From: Paratinospora sagittata
Taxonomy: Eukaryota > Streptophyta > Magnoliopsida > Ranunculales > Menispermaceae
Direction of reading: 5' to 3'
DNA length: 64,000 nt
Assembly (NCBI GenBank): GCA_035771175.1
Contig: CM069596.1
Span: forward strand, 14,071,001-14,135,000
Each line of letters opens with the position of its first letter. Position 1 is the first letter of the stretch. A program made the position numbers and the translations under genes. Under the pieces are notes generated by a model. The model saw only the letters and a program-made list of their open reading frames with translations. It did not search any database and was not told the origin of the DNA. Of this stretch, positions 48,497-57,780 are shown piece after piece.

Positions 48497-51400
48497 TGAT
48501 TCTTCATTTTTCCTCATCTCTTCTTTTTCGTCCTTTTCTCTTCTCTACTGCCTTGCCTCACTCTTAGGTGTTGGCAACTCATGTTGCCATTTCCCTTATT
48601 TGGGCACCATGCGTGCCACTAAATGGCACATGCCTTTGCTTTAGTTTGTTTAGAATTTTGATGATTCTCCAACCCATGATTATCCACACACACATCTAAT
48701 CAACGAAGCCATTTCCCAACTATATTGGGTTGGCTACATCAATTTGCTTTTTTCTCCTCAATTTATCGAGGGCTAAGTAGACATTTATATTACGAAACGC
48801 ACACACAGACATAGTTGCTTATAGAGGTTGTTGATGTAATTGCACACATTTATATATGATTGGGCACAGAGGTTGTTGATGTACTTGTGCATGATTTTTC
48901 TATTTTCATCCTTGGTTGTGGATTGAAGTGGAGTAGAAGCCTTGTTTGTCATTTACGAACCCCTATCATTATCGTCTAATTCAAAGTGATGTGGTGCTTT
49001 GCCAAGTGTGCTTGTTCTCCCTCCCCTCTTTTATACCTTCAGGCTCGTCCCTCAGTAAATGAATGTTAGGTGTTCCCCTTCTACTGAAGGAAAAGAATCC
49101 AGCTAGGTTAGACTTGAGAAAGTATGAAAATGAGCATGTTAAGTTAGGAAGTAAGTAGTTGTCTACAAAGGGAAGGCTTCATTATGGGTCACGTCATTAG
49201 TGGATATAGACCAGGCTTATATATATATAATTCATAATTTAATTATTACGTAATGAGTTGAACAAGATTTTTTCTAACTAAGAATAATTACCTAGTTGAA
49301 AAGTTAGGATGTAACATGCCACAGATTCTACAAAGCTATGCATGGACTATAAGACATAATATTTATTTTAGGTTCAATTCCGTAGTTGTAAATTTGTGGT
49401 ATATGAATTTGAGGTCTTAAATTCATGTTTATCTGAGTAACACATTTTTTTACAATTTTTTATCCACTTTCTAGTTGCTAAATTTGTTTGTCTTTTCCCT
49501 ATACAATGCTAAATAAGATCAGAATAAAATAGGTTTAATTTGGAAAGATATGAGACCAAGTCCATCACTTAAGAGACAAAAAAAAAAAGAATGAACCAAT
49601 AAAAAATTCTGCAAGTATATCTTAGAACAATATGTCTGGCTGACTGGCTCTAATAATACCTTTTGAGAAGTTATAGAAAAAATATATAGTGTCTTTCTGA
49701 ATCAACTTTCCTGCAACATAGATTTTGGATATGCTTTATTATTATATAGTTCTCCATGTTTTGATTCAATATGCAAAAGCAGCAAAACATTGTCTATACA
49801 CTATATTTTCTATCGGCCCAAATTAGAGTCTAAGAGGGAGGGTGAATTAAACTTTATCGCAAGATTTTAAATTTTTGCAAAAATAAAAACGAAATGAGCA
49901 GCAAATAAAGTACCACACACTTAGGATTTTTATGTGGTTCGACTCTTAAAGTCCATGTCCACGACTTTCCCTAAATCCACTAAGCATCCTACTTCAAGGG
50001 TGAGGATGAAATTGGTACAACTATCCTCTTCACAGGTGAAGATAAACCTTTACAAACACCATCTCTTTGACAAAGAGACTCCTTAGTGAATAACATGCCA
50101 CTTAAATACAAAGGATATGAAGATTGAGAATGTTCTTACCAAACAAACCTCAGTATACTTAAAATAAAGTCGAATACCCTCTAGAAAGTTTAGCCAATGA
50201 AGATAAAAATTGAGTGCAGTTGAAGGTGAAGGGCTCCTTGAAAATGGATTTTACAAAAGTAGAATGATGAAGCTGAAATCCAGAAGTTGAAAACTCAAGA
50301 GAACTTTGAATAACGCTTTAGAGCTCAAACACTTGGAGAAATTTTAGAGATTTTGCAAAAATGTAAGTTCTATGCCAACGACTCTCCAGAGAAAGCTTAA
50401 ATATGTCTAGCGTTTTGATTCTCTGGCAACCATTTTTTTGAAATTCAAAATGTTTCATAAAACTTAGAATTTCATGGAAATGGTGGAGAAACTATTAAAA
50501 GAAATTTCAAAGGGTACTATACTAGTATACTCACCAAAGAGGAAATATGACCAATAAGGTCACTTTCCAGCTTAGAATTGTCAGAATGCTTTGTAACATG
50601 CAACCAGCCCACTTCTCTTTGATGCAGTGCACTTTTTGAATGATCGAGAGCTCCATAAGTTTTTTGGGTTTAGGAAGCACACTTCTCCTTGAAACAATGT
50701 GCTTCTCGAAATCCCGAGCATTCTTGCCACTTAAGTGCACAAGATTGCGCTTCTTGAAGCTCCGTTGTTTTAATCCTTGCTTGATTCAACAAAGAGTTTT
50801 TTCTTGAGATGTCCTTGAAATTGAATATATACTGAAATGCTCATCTCAAGACATTAGTCCACAAGACATTGTTTGGAAATTGGAATCATCAAAACCCCAT
50901 AGGTTGGGAATCATCAAAACCCATTGTGGTATACTGCGATGACCCTAGTTTTCACTCAAGAAAACATTAGACTGCCCGGGCTAGTACCCTCTCCAATAGG
51001 GTACTAGTAACCCTCAGCCTCTACACATATCATCATTTCCAAAGACATTCAACCATGAACAAGTCACATAAGACTTAGAATACACAAGACAAAGACAATC
51101 AACCAAAGTGCGAAATTATCATGAAAAGATAAGTAAAGTAAGTTTATTACAGTCATCCATATCCAAGTATAGTTTCAAGTTTAATGAAAATAAAACATCT
51201 CATAAGCGATCTTGAGACGCCTCCCGCTCCATCTGGTACTCACCAGCTAGAAGTGATGGAGTCAATACCGGGAGAGATTAATATGCAAGAAACAAAACTT
51301 CTTTTGACTTGAAAAGTTATGTGTATTTTGGTTATGCTGGAAGCTTAATTGACTGGAAAAGTACCTCAAGGTTTTGACAGTTTTTTGGGCAACTTATTGA

Positions 51401-53494
51401 TTTCTTGAATTTGTCAAACCGACCAAAACACCCAATTCACCCATCTTTTGGTTGTTCATGTATTGACCAACATTTTGGTCAAGATTAAACCAAAGAGTTG
51501 GATACAAGGAAAAATATGCTGGCTAACCCTTCAAATTTTGGTAATATAAGTTTTAATTTTACTCATAATTGAGTTTGGGAAAATCTGATACAAAATGCAA
51601 TTATATCTTAGAACAATGTTCCAATAAGTTTGATAGCTTTTGGATCATGTTAAAGTGCAAGTCCAATGAATGTTTCTTCAATGTTATATATATGTGCATA
51701 TATCTTATGTTGGTATAAGTCAAAAAAAGGCTTTGCTTTATAGCCAAAGGGCTGCGCATAGATCAAGGTTTGGTTTGAGGCGAGTGCCCAAAAGTAGCCT
51801 GGTTTAAACCTAAATGTCACCCTATGACCCTTGAGGTGCACTAATGCTTAAGCCTCACTTTTTCGTATTAAATTTTTAAAATGAATTTATGATTCTTCAA
51901 TAATAGAGCAAATATTAACGTAAGAAGTTAAAAGCTTTTGATGAATGATTCAAATTGCAACTTGCATTAAACTTGTAGTTCAAAGGTAGCTAAAAATTGT
52001 GAGAAGTGGCAAAATCATAATATATTCTATGTTATTTTTGTTAACTTTCTAATTGTTTTTTTTTTTTAAATGATTAAACATTCTTAAATTTGGATTATTG
52101 GTGAGATGTGCTTGTTTAGCTTTAATATTGTTTACAACACTTAGGATAAATGATATATTGATATAAGTCACTCGAGTTCTCAATACATTTGTAAATCACT
52201 TTATTTTATAGTATCTTTTTTTTTCATTTAGTTTTTTGTTAAATGTGAGGATATACGTCACCTCATTTTGGAAAACCACCAATGTCACCTCATAAGTTGT
52301 TGAGTATACTGCAGTATTGACAAAACTAAATTACCAATTCTATATAGCATTTGCACGCGGGCATCTTTCACTTCTTGAGTTTGGAACATATCCTACTCTA
52401 GTTGCATAGTTTGTGGAGATCTGATTTGGGGTGTGGCAGCCTCAGCGTATTCCAGTCACTGATAGCTTTTTCCAACATTTCCTTGATCTATGATTTAAGC
52501 TTAATTTCCAATACTTTCGTATCTTTTATTGTTAATTTATTTCATAAGCACGGGGAGCTACTGCATGTCTTTTACCATAGTTCTTGATGGCTAGAATGTT
52601 TTGAATTGTATAAATTGTTAACCTTAATGTGCAGTGTCTAAATTTTGTAGGTGATTGTGAATAAATCCCGTGCTCAGTGGCGTGCTATGGTGACTAAGAT
52701 TCCCATAAGAATTAATGATTTGGAAAAGATTCCTCAAATATCAGAGGATATCAAATCCATCTTGAAGTTGAACCCCAAAGTTTCCTTGGGAATGGAGGCT
52801 CCTTATTGTTTTCTTTCCCGGATAGAAAATTCTTATGCAGAACTAAGTGTTGGATGCATCCTTAAACTCATGGTAAGTTTTCTCAATGTCACTAATTGAA
52901 TTTTCTGAAAAACGTTGCCCGATATTCCATTATGTATGGAATCACAATGAACTTGTGTCAGTCTTACTTTCTCCCTGCTGCTATGATGACATACTGATGG
53001 TTGTTTTACCCTTAAAGATTTCTTAGCATGGGTTGTCTTTGTGTGTTCATGGAGGCAATTTGAATGAATTTTTCTTGACCTAGGGCAGTTAATTTATGGT
53101 TTCTGTTGTAAGTTTGGTAAAGTTTTGTATTTTCAATAGTTCTAAGCTCTTGCTTTGAAGATTTCCATTATCTCAACTCAATTTGTTTGAAGAATTAAAA
53201 ATCAAGGAGTATCTTCTACTGATAGAAATTAAAAACCATATATAGGATTCTCTTTTCATTTCGAAGCTTCTGCTTTTGTTTCAAACTCTTGAGATATTTG
53301 GTCTTCCCCGTCCTTAGTTAGTGTTCTTCCTCTGCATTATTGTTGTTGTTCGCATTAACTTTTGATTATTGTGGTTGTAGAGCAAAGATGAGTTTTACTC
53401 CACAGAACAAGATATTCTGCTGAAAGTTGTGGAGATAATTCAGAAACATGGTGCTGCACTGGGTAGCACCCTGCAAGATTCGACCTATCAGTAA
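32924..53494 (+). CDS. MSL1: mitochondrial mechanosensitive ion channel, MscS-like 1 (six exons)
   Basis: Exons 32924-33762, 33857-34134, 36102-36202, 37385-37492, 52651-52872 and 53381-53494 join in frame to 553 codons; every junction is GT-AG. Residues 1-120 are Ser/Arg-rich, a mitochondrial targeting sequence with likely processing near RAYSS (118-122). Membrane segments are predicted near 206-226, 266-290, 299-311 and 342-365. The pore helix and MscS beta-domain follow: 'VATAFAARDILGNVLSGLSMQF' split over 374-395, then 'EGQVVEMGLTTTSLLNAEKFPV', then 'VPNSLFSSQ'. Known Arabidopsis MSL1 (about 500 residues) acts in the inner mitochondrial membrane and relieves stress on membrane potential. 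The ATG context is GCAATGG. The gene looks intact; only intron 4 is abnormal in size. Confidence 0.95.
33857..34134 (+). CDS. MSL1: MSL1 exon 2
   Basis: Preceded by TTTTTTAG; encodes 'GVMIAPTTVASQY' to 'QSILTVGGIGG'. Covers the central membrane helices. Donor GGAG|GTGCGT. Intron 1 is only 94 bp. Confidence 0.95.
34135..36101 (+). other. MSL1: MSL1 intron 2 (1967 bp)
   Basis: Mostly AT-rich unique sequence. It holds a short tandem repeat at 35015-35163 and an inverted pair near 35110-35215. No mobile element with clear ends is seen. Confidence 0.85.
35015..35163. repeat. 39-bp tandem repeat in intron 2
   Basis: TTGGTTCTCCCCCAACTCAT occurs four times (from 35015, 35054, 35093 and 35142). The first three copies are 39 bp apart. 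Just after it, CATCAGTCACAAATA and its complement at about 35200-35214 form an inverted pair. Confidence 0.85.
36102..36202 (+). CDS. MSL1: MSL1 exon 3 (pore helix)
   Basis: Acceptor TTGTTGCAG; encodes 'VATAFAARDILGNVLSGLSM' and 'FSKPFSLGDTIK', the MscS pore-lining helix with its Gly/Ala pattern. Donor AAAA|GTATAT. Confidence 0.95.
36203..37384 (+). other. MSL1: MSL1 intron 3 (1182 bp)
   Basis: Contains a (GAAA)n microsatellite at 36370-36391 and otherwise T-rich unique sequence. Confidence 0.85.
36370..36391. repeat. (GAAA)n microsatellite
   Basis: Five to six units of GAAA. Confidence 0.9.
37385..37492 (+). CDS. MSL1: MSL1 exon 4 (start of the MscS beta-domain)
   Basis: Acceptor TTTTGCAG; encodes 'AGSIEGQVVEMGLTTTSLLN' to 'VPNSLFSSQ', the most conserved MscS signature. 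Donor CAG|GTACGT opens the 15.2-kb intron. Confidence 0.95.
37493..40304. other. left part of intron 4, unassigned
   Basis: No coding region recognised. Near 39468-39540 there is a cluster of CGCCTAGG/GCCTAGAC words ending GGCGCCTTGAAAACATTGG. This resembles the subterminal end of some plant DNA transposons, but no partner end was found. Confidence 0.4.
40660..42720 (-). pseudogene. LINE ORF2 3' half: end of reverse transcriptase and zf-RVT
   Basis: Minus strand order: 'HIQYADDCLFFV' (RT catalytic YADD, near 42680) and 'FISGLRVNFSKCQLV'. After the MITE come 'AGINISKDEINAMAERIGV' and 'WPLKYLG', then 'WKRSFLSRGGRVTLLKSVLE' and 'IPTYFMSIFRM', and 'KHGGLGIGDL'. The zinc-binding reverse transcriptase domain follows: 'FVWSALVPSKVIILGWLVAH', 'CCLCRKDEETVEHVFEDC', 'WCIWAERNNRIFND'. 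Several frameshifts separate these pieces. Plant L1-type LINE; not functional. Confidence 0.9.
42082..42550. mobile_element. hAT-type MITE (469 bp) inside the LINE
   Basis: Begins TAGAGGTGTAA and ends TTACACCCCTA (one mismatch in 11 bp), flanked by CAGCCAAC (42074-42081) and CAACCAAC (42551-42558), an 8-bp duplication with one change. Next to both ends lie runs of GGGTT/AACCC words (GGGTTGGGTTGGGTT and its complement), a common subterminal pattern in plant hAT MITEs. No protein. Confidence 0.9.
42984..43229 (-). repeat. 3' LTR of the intron copia element
   Basis: 246 bp, TGTCAAAATCGG...CTCCGTAACA on the + strand. It contains a 32-bp tandem duplication (ATATTGCAAATC ... CTGATCCTAAA) lacking in the other LTR. 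Confidence 0.93.
43237..45470 (-). pseudogene. copia pol remnant: end of integrase, reverse transcriptase, RNase H
   Basis: Minus strand. Integrase end with 'SCPYTPQQNGVAERRNRHLL', 'LHTFGCVCFVHFP' and 'AFMGYNSTQKGF'. Reverse transcriptase: 'NPTWDIMTCPSGVKPIGCKW', 'YKARLVALGNRQEYGIDYAE', 'WSLRQMDVKNAFLHGDLKEE', catalytic 'LVYVDDIVITGSD', 'MKDLGPLQYFLGLEV'. RNase H: 'QLVGSLNYLTITRPDISF', 'AARRIIRYLKGT', 'KQDRVSKSSTESEYRAMSSA', 'HADNTSAIQIAANPVFHERT'. Frameshifts at about 43905 and 43655 break the frame. The long open frame 43883-45559 starts in fused leader. Confidence 0.92.
45547..45558 (-). promoter_or_regulatory. primer-binding site of the intron copia element
   Basis: Exact complement of TGGTATCAGAGC, directly abutting the 5' LTR. 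Confidence 0.92.
45559..45772 (-). repeat. 5' LTR of the intron copia element
   Basis: 214 bp; identical to the other LTR except for about four transitions and the missing 32-bp repeat unit. Confidence 0.93.
45778..46412. other. intron sequence, unassigned
   Basis: No coding region or repeat ends recognised. It may be internal sequence of the split-LTR element to its left. Confidence 0.35.
46421..47220. mobile_element. non-autonomous hAT-like element, 800 bp, TSD ATAGAGCT
   Basis: Flanked by identical 8-bp ATAGAGCT (46413-46420, 47221-47228). It begins CAAGGATCGAAAATTTG; the other end, read inverted, is CATAGTTCAAAAATTCG. The first 130 bp align closely with the inverted right end of 58990-61628, including GGAGAAGTTTAATTCGAC and GGAGAATTTTTGTAAAAATT. 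TCGAATTTT-type words repeat near 47080-47120. No transposase. Confidence 0.88.
47229..47584. other. intron sequence, unassigned
   Basis: A 71-codon minus-strand frame (47339-47554) has no recognised domain. Confidence 0.3.
47585..47944 (+). mobile_element. LTR and PBS of a + strand copia-type element
   Basis: Starts near TTATTGGATAAGTG and ends near 47930, followed by TGGTATCAAAGCC (47932-47944), a PBS with one change. TATATATAGAGGTGC is its promoter-like part. Same LTR family as the inverted copy at 40305-42898. A leader-like stretch with a repeated GGAGCTAGTRTGGG word follows to about 48110, but no gag is found. Confidence 0.6.
48449..48491. repeat. (CT)n microsatellite
   Basis: About 20 CT units. 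Confidence 0.95.
48492..49810. other. intron sequence, unassigned
   Basis: No gene, LTR or inverted ends recognised. A 23-bp phrase around AGAGGTTGTTGATGTA is repeated near 48824 and 48870. Confidence 0.35.
49811..50935 (+). mobile_element. element E, a member of the word-array family
   Basis: Head TATCGGCCCAAATT...GGGAGGGTGAATT; box TTTTTATGTGGTTCGAC near 49929; bridge words CCTCTTCACAGGTGAAGA. The middle section is followed by words of a different type from A-C: AGTGCACTTTTTGAA, GAAGCACACTTCTCCTTGAA, GTGCTTCTCGAAATC, GTGCACAAGATTGCGCTTC (50620-50760). Tail with AATCATCAAAACC twice and CATAGGTT. Boundaries are approximate. Confidence 0.5.
50936..51290 (-). repeat. partial LTR of gypsy type, minus strand (tentative)
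   Basis: On the minus strand, CTAGCTGGTGAGTACCAG is followed by long spacing to GACTAGGGTCATCGCA-like wording. This recalls the 3' halves of other gypsy LTRs in which a GAGCTCACC-type word is followed by a polyadenylation region. No matched ends. Confidence 0.3.
51291..52650. other. right end of intron 4, unassigned
   Basis: AT-rich. A GAGGCGAGTGCCC/TTAAGCCTCAC stretch near 51776-51858 looks like part of a dispersed repeat. The region from about 52400 to the acceptor looks like ordinary intron. Confidence 0.4.
52651..52872 (+). CDS. MSL1: MSL1 exon 5
   Basis: Acceptor TTTTGTAG; encodes 'VIVNKSRAQWRAMVTKIPI' to 'AELSVGCILKLM'. In frame with exon 4 at CAG|GTG ATT, as in other plant MSL1 genes. 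Donor ATG|GTAAGT. Confidence 0.94.
53381..53494 (+). CDS. MSL1: MSL1 exon 6 and stop
   Basis: Acceptor GGTTGTAG; encodes 'SKDEFYSTEQDILLKVVEII' and a C-terminus ending TYQ, then TAA at 53492-53494. Confidence 0.93.
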   Translation, partial: SKDEFYSTEQDILLKVVEIIQKHGAALGSTLQDSTYQ

Positions 53495-53626
53495 ATCTTA
53501 AAGGTTCATGAATTGCTCCTTTTTGTTTCTTCTATTTAATTCCATCACATTTTCAGCATGTGATCATTAGAGTAGTTTCTATTCCTATTTCTTTTAGAGC
53601 AACTCTGTTATTTGTTTTTATTTATA
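53495..53626 (+). other. MSL1: probable MSL1 3' UTR
   Basis: T-rich sequence between the stop and the copia insertion. No clear AATAAA signal; TTTAATT and ATTTAT-type words are present. The insertion may lie in or just past the transcript end. Confidence 0.45.
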
Positions 53627-53900
53627 TGTTTTGTTGTGGAGAAGAGCAAAATCTGTGAGATTTATTTCCTTTAAGGATTTATTTCCTTTAAGGAAAAATG
53701 ATAATTTTAGTAGTCGTTTTATTTAGCAGTTACTAAAATTGTAATTATAGCTATATGTGTGCATAGCCCTGTATGTTTATATATGGTGTCCCTCCATTAA
53801 GACATGATTAAGAATAAGAAAATATTTCCTCTCTTCTCTCGTGGACGTACGCCTTAGAGCCGAACCACATTACATCTTTGTGTCTTTTATTGTTTTAACA

Positions 53901-53912
53901 TGGTATCAGAGC
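53901..53912 (+). promoter_or_regulatory. primer-binding site of the gag-only copia element
   Basis: TGGTATCAGAGC directly after the LTR. Confidence 0.93.
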
Positions 53913-54685
53913 TTTAAGCTCGTACAACTGGGAAATTTTTCTTTTCTTCTGACCTTCATCCTCGAAATTATTTTATTTTGGCCTTCATTGCCGGAACATT
54001 CCTCGTTGGCCTTCATCGCCATTATTCGTGTTGCTGATTGGTGCGTACGTCTGCATCATTGCTACTATATCACAATCGGCTACTGCGTCTTCCTCATCGG
54101 CACTGCCGATATCCTAATCGTCGTCGACGCTTTCGTCTCCATCGCTACTGTGTTTCAGTCGCCGCTGCTCGAACCCACCATTGCTGATCTTTGACGTTGC
54201 TACTAATCTTCGTTGTCTCTTTTGCGTATCACTGCATCACTGCACCACTGCACCACTGCATCTCTCTAATCTCCATCGCCGTCGTCTTCTTCTTTTTCTT
54301 CTTTCTCTGCCGTCGCCGTCTGCAACTACCCCCTCGATCTTCCAGTGTCGCGATCGTTAATGATCTTTGATTCGACGATATCTCCGAACTACCCGAAAAC
54401 TCTCGACAGGGTTTGATCGTCGGTCGCCCATGCTAGTCCGCCGACGAAGCATCTGAACTCAACTTCTACAGTCGCCATCTTCTTCTTCTAGCAGTACGAA
54501 CCAGGAGTCGAAGAAACTCGATCGTCATCGTCGTTGACGATCTGCTGCTGCTGCTGCTGTGTTTTTTGCTGTGTCGATCTGCTGTTTCATCTGAAGCTCC
54601 TGGTTCGTCTTCTTCGTCTGCATCTGATATTCATCTTTTATTTATTTTTTCCTTTTTTTTTTTAAGTTTGTAACCTATAAAAAAA

Positions 54686-55890
54686 ATGTCGGTTACTGCC
54701 GAAACGGTGCGGACTGAAGACGCAGTTCACAAAACGGAGAAAGGAGAACTACCAAACATTCAGGCAACATACAAACTTGATGGAAAGAATTATTTGAAGT
54801 GGTCTCAGCTGGTGCGTACTTTTCTGAAGGGCAAAGGGAAATTAAGTCATCTTTTGGGCACTGGACCTACACCTGGAGATCCTAAGTTTATAGCGTGGGA
54901 TAACGAATATGCTTCTATAATGGCGTGGCTATGGAATTCAATGACGCCAAACATTTGTGATACATGCATGTTTCTAATTACCGCCAAAGACATTTGGGAT
55001 GGCGTTCATCAGACATACTCTAAGGCCCATGATGCAGCCCAAGTGTATGAGATCAAAGTGAAAGTTGGAACAACAAAACAAGGCAACGGTCACCGAATAT
55101 GCTAATGTATTGAAAAACCTCTGGCAGGAACTTGACCATTATAGGTGTATTGAGACTAAATGCCTTGCAGATGCTGTAGTTTTAAAGAACTATATTGAGA
55201 AGGATCGGGTCTATGACTTCTTGGCTGGACTCAATGCAGAGTTTGATCAAGTGAGAGTTCAAACTCTCAGCAAAGAGTTGCCAACTCTGAATGAGATTAT
55301 CTCAGTTATCCGGACTGAAGAAAACAGAAGAAGTGTTATGTTCACACCTCAGAAGATGGAAGGCTCAGCTATGGTTGCCAACCGGAGAAATGATTAGAAG
55401 ACACACACTCCGCGCGCTGAATCATCAAAGGTCCCAAATCGAGACAATAGGGACAATCTATGGTGTACTTATTGTCATAAGACAAGACATACCAGGGAGA
55501 AGTGTTGGAAACTTCATGGCAAGCCTTCAACTTTCAGTAAAGAATGAGGCTACAAAGGAGGACAACAAAAGACCAGTGGACAAGCACATCTGTCTACTGA
55601 ACAAATAGTTGCAGACCCCCCGGTGCCAGACGGATTCAGCCAAGACGACATTGAAAGATTGAAATCTTTGCTTGGCACACTGGACAAACCCTCAGGTACC
55701 TGTTCATTGGCCCATTTAGGTAACTTTCCTATTTCTATTGGATTTAACGTCTCGGATAAGTCTTTTGCTAACTCTTGGGTTATAGATTCTGGTGCTACTG
55801 ATCACATGACCAATTCCCCCAATATATTTCATACCTACAACCCATGTCCTAGTAGTCGGAAAATAGCCACAGTTGATAGATCCTTAACCA
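54686..55890 (+). pseudogene. copia gag with zinc knuckle and the start of protease
   Basis: Starts MSVTAETVRTEDAV at 54686. The copia gag core 'YKLDGKNYLKWSQLVRTFLK' and 'MAWLWNSMTP' follow. A one-base frameshift near 55070 moves to a second frame with 'WQELDHYRCIETKC' and 'YDFLAGLNAEFDQVR'. After a TAG at 55395 comes a CCHC knuckle, CTYCHKTRHTREKC (about 55464-55505), then a TGA near 55545. The protease motif 'SWVIDSGATDHMT' (about 55776-55815) is then cut off by the deletion. Non-functional as it stands. Confidence 0.88.
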
Positions 55891-55895
55891 CAGCT

Positions 55896-56036
55896 CATAG
55901 CCCTGTATGTCTATATATATGGTGTCCCTCCATTAGGACATGATTAAGAATAAGAAAATATTTCCTCTCTTCTCCCGTGGACGTAGGCCTTAGAGCCGAA
56001 CCACGTTACATCTTTGTGTCTTTTATTGTTTTAACA
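55896..56036 (+). repeat. truncated 3' LTR of the gag-only copia element
   Basis: Matches 53762-53900 of the 5' LTR; the upstream part is missing. Confidence 0.88.
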
Positions 56037-56041
56037 TGTTT

Positions 56042-56610
56042 ATATGCAAAGGCATTATGGTCTTTATCTTTACCTTTTTTTATACGAATAATTGAGAATT
56101 GAAGGGCTGACAACTCTAGAGGTGCTGCAACCCGTTCTCTTTTCTTGAACTTCTTCATCCTCCTTTTGATTTTCTGTATCCGACACCAAGTTCTTTAAAC
56201 ATTAACTCGGTACTTAAGCCTTGTCTTTCCATTTACTTTTTGATTCTTGGAAGAACAATAAATTTCTTCTTCTTTGTGTTGTTCGATGATTTGATGTATG
56301 GCGCATGTGCAAAATACAATGACCTGTGATGAGACTGCTAAGTCTTATTGATTCTTATAAATACCAAGATAAATAGCAATTGAATCTCCTGAAATTTCTA
56401 TTTATAATCAAAATAACTACATTATACATCGTTGAATTGCGATTTGAAGTAGGGACTCAACAAAACATGGAACTTGCACCAAATTGGAAAGAAGGGGAAT
56501 TTTTTTGCCAAAAATGGAAACTTTTGCCGTAAATACCAATTACTGTCTAATAAAAGAGCTATAATGGTTGACCCATATAACATGATAAAAATGATGGGAT
56601 CAAAATCTAA

Positions 56611-56657
<47 letters not shown>

Positions 56658-56690
56658 CCAAAATAATGTCATGAAAAATGGACAAAAGTG
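56042..56690. other. unassigned, with a (TA)n microsatellite
   Basis: No gene. (TA)21 or so at 56613-56655. Confidence 0.6.
56613..56655. repeat. (TA)n microsatellite
   Basis: Uninterrupted TA dinucleotides, 43 bp. Confidence 0.95.
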
Positions 56691-57060
56691 CAGATTTGAT
56701 AGAGAATCGAGGGACCATCTCTTCTTTAATTGCACTTTTTCTTAGAGAATATGGGAGGAGTGGAATGAGCACTTATCTATGATCATCAATAGGGCCAATA
56801 GTTGTAGTAACCTTTTCTCCTACCCTTAGGATTTTAGCATCCCCTTTAGAACTTAAGGGCTATGGGAAGGTTATTCTAATTGCAACAATTTGGAGCAACC
56901 TGAGGGAGGTGAATAACAGGATCTTCAACAATGAGTACCATAATTTGCGTGCGTTTGAGATAGTTCCTACTTTTTAGCTTCATCTTGGGTGTTAGCTTGT
57001 AAATGTACAATGTCTCTCCCTGTTTTGGCTTTAAACTTCCTTCACCGTGGATGCATGCCG
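56691..57060 (+). pseudogene. LINE zinc-binding (zf-RVT) fragment
   Basis: 'RESRDHLFFNCTFS', 'RIWEEWNEHL', and further on 'ATIWSNLREVNNRIFNNEYH' match the last domain of plant LINE ORF2 proteins ('E..DHLFF.C.FS..IW', 'W.ERN.RIF'). Frames are broken by stops. A T-run at 57066-57083 follows. The rest of the LINE is absent. Confidence 0.7.
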
Positions 57061-57780
57061 ATCAAGGCCTTTATTTTTTTTTTTGGATTTGCTTGATTCC
57101 TTGCTTTTTTACCATGAATCCCAGGATTGTTCTTGAGCTTGCCCCATAAATGCACTTAGCAGGTTCAACTTCAATTTCTAATGGTCTAGGACGGTGAAAT
57201 TTTCTTCCGGGTGTTTGACATGTTCTTGGGCTTCCTAAGTTTATTTAAGGTGTATTAAAAGTATCTAAATACATAACATTAGAAAGTTGCTATAGCATTA
57301 TAGATAGCTTAGGAGAGTTGTTTTAAGTGTTTCAAGAAATTTCTAAATTGTTCCAATGGAGTTCTCTATAAGGAGCTCCAATTACGAGTTTAAGCATTCA
57401 ATTAATTATTCTATCAATTCAAGTATTAATATTCATCCCCTTCGAAAGTAAAATTTCTCCTTATTTCTTTATTTTTCTATTTTTTTTTCTTGAATCATTG
57501 ATTCAAATATGCTTTGGCTACGTTAGTTTTGGCTCTTATCCATGCTCCAGTCGGTGTGTTATCATCTCATCATGCCCATTATCAGATAATGTTCCTCTAA
57601 ACTCCTTGATCATGTAGCCATAATGTTATTCTTATTGCCAAAATTGATGTGGGACAAAGGATAAGAAGTATTAGGACTGGGAATTTTTCTTCAAAGAAGA
57701 GAATTAGTAAGAAATCAACTTAGCTACTACCATAGAGGGATTGTGAGCTCTCTTTGTGCAAACCCCATTTGAGCGATCAT
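57061..57780. other. unassigned intergenic sequence
   Basis: No coding region or repeat ends recognised; T-runs near 57068 and 57480. Confidence 0.4.

Larger units (their letters stand above)
37493..52650 (+). other. MSL1: MSL1 intron 4 (15,158 bp), a nested transposon site
   Basis: Between GT at 37493 and AG at 52649-52650. It holds, in order, unassigned DNA (37493-40304), an LTR split by a LINE that is split by a MITE (40305-42898), a copia element (42984-45772), a hAT-like element (46421-47220), an LTR with PBS (47585-47944), element E (49811-50935) and a partial LTR (50936-51290). Exons on both sides are clean, so the gene is presumably still spliced across it. Confidence 0.9.
53632..56036 (+). 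mobile_element. truncated Ty1/copia element (gag and start of protease only), TSD TGTTT
   Basis: 5' LTR 53632-53900 (TGTTGTGGAG...TTTTAACA), PBS TGGTATCAGAGC at 53901-53912, CT-rich leader, gag. The element ends in the last 141 bp of a 3' LTR (55896-56036). TGTTT flanks both sides (53627-53631, 56037-56041). Protease stops just after its active site; integrase, reverse transcriptase, RNase H and the first about 130 bp of the 3' LTR are deleted. Overlapping LTR parts differ at about five of 139 bases. Confidence 0.9.

Noticed and set aside
48396..48644. 82-codon frame rich in Ser/Leu
   Set aside because: Generated by the (CT)n microsatellite.
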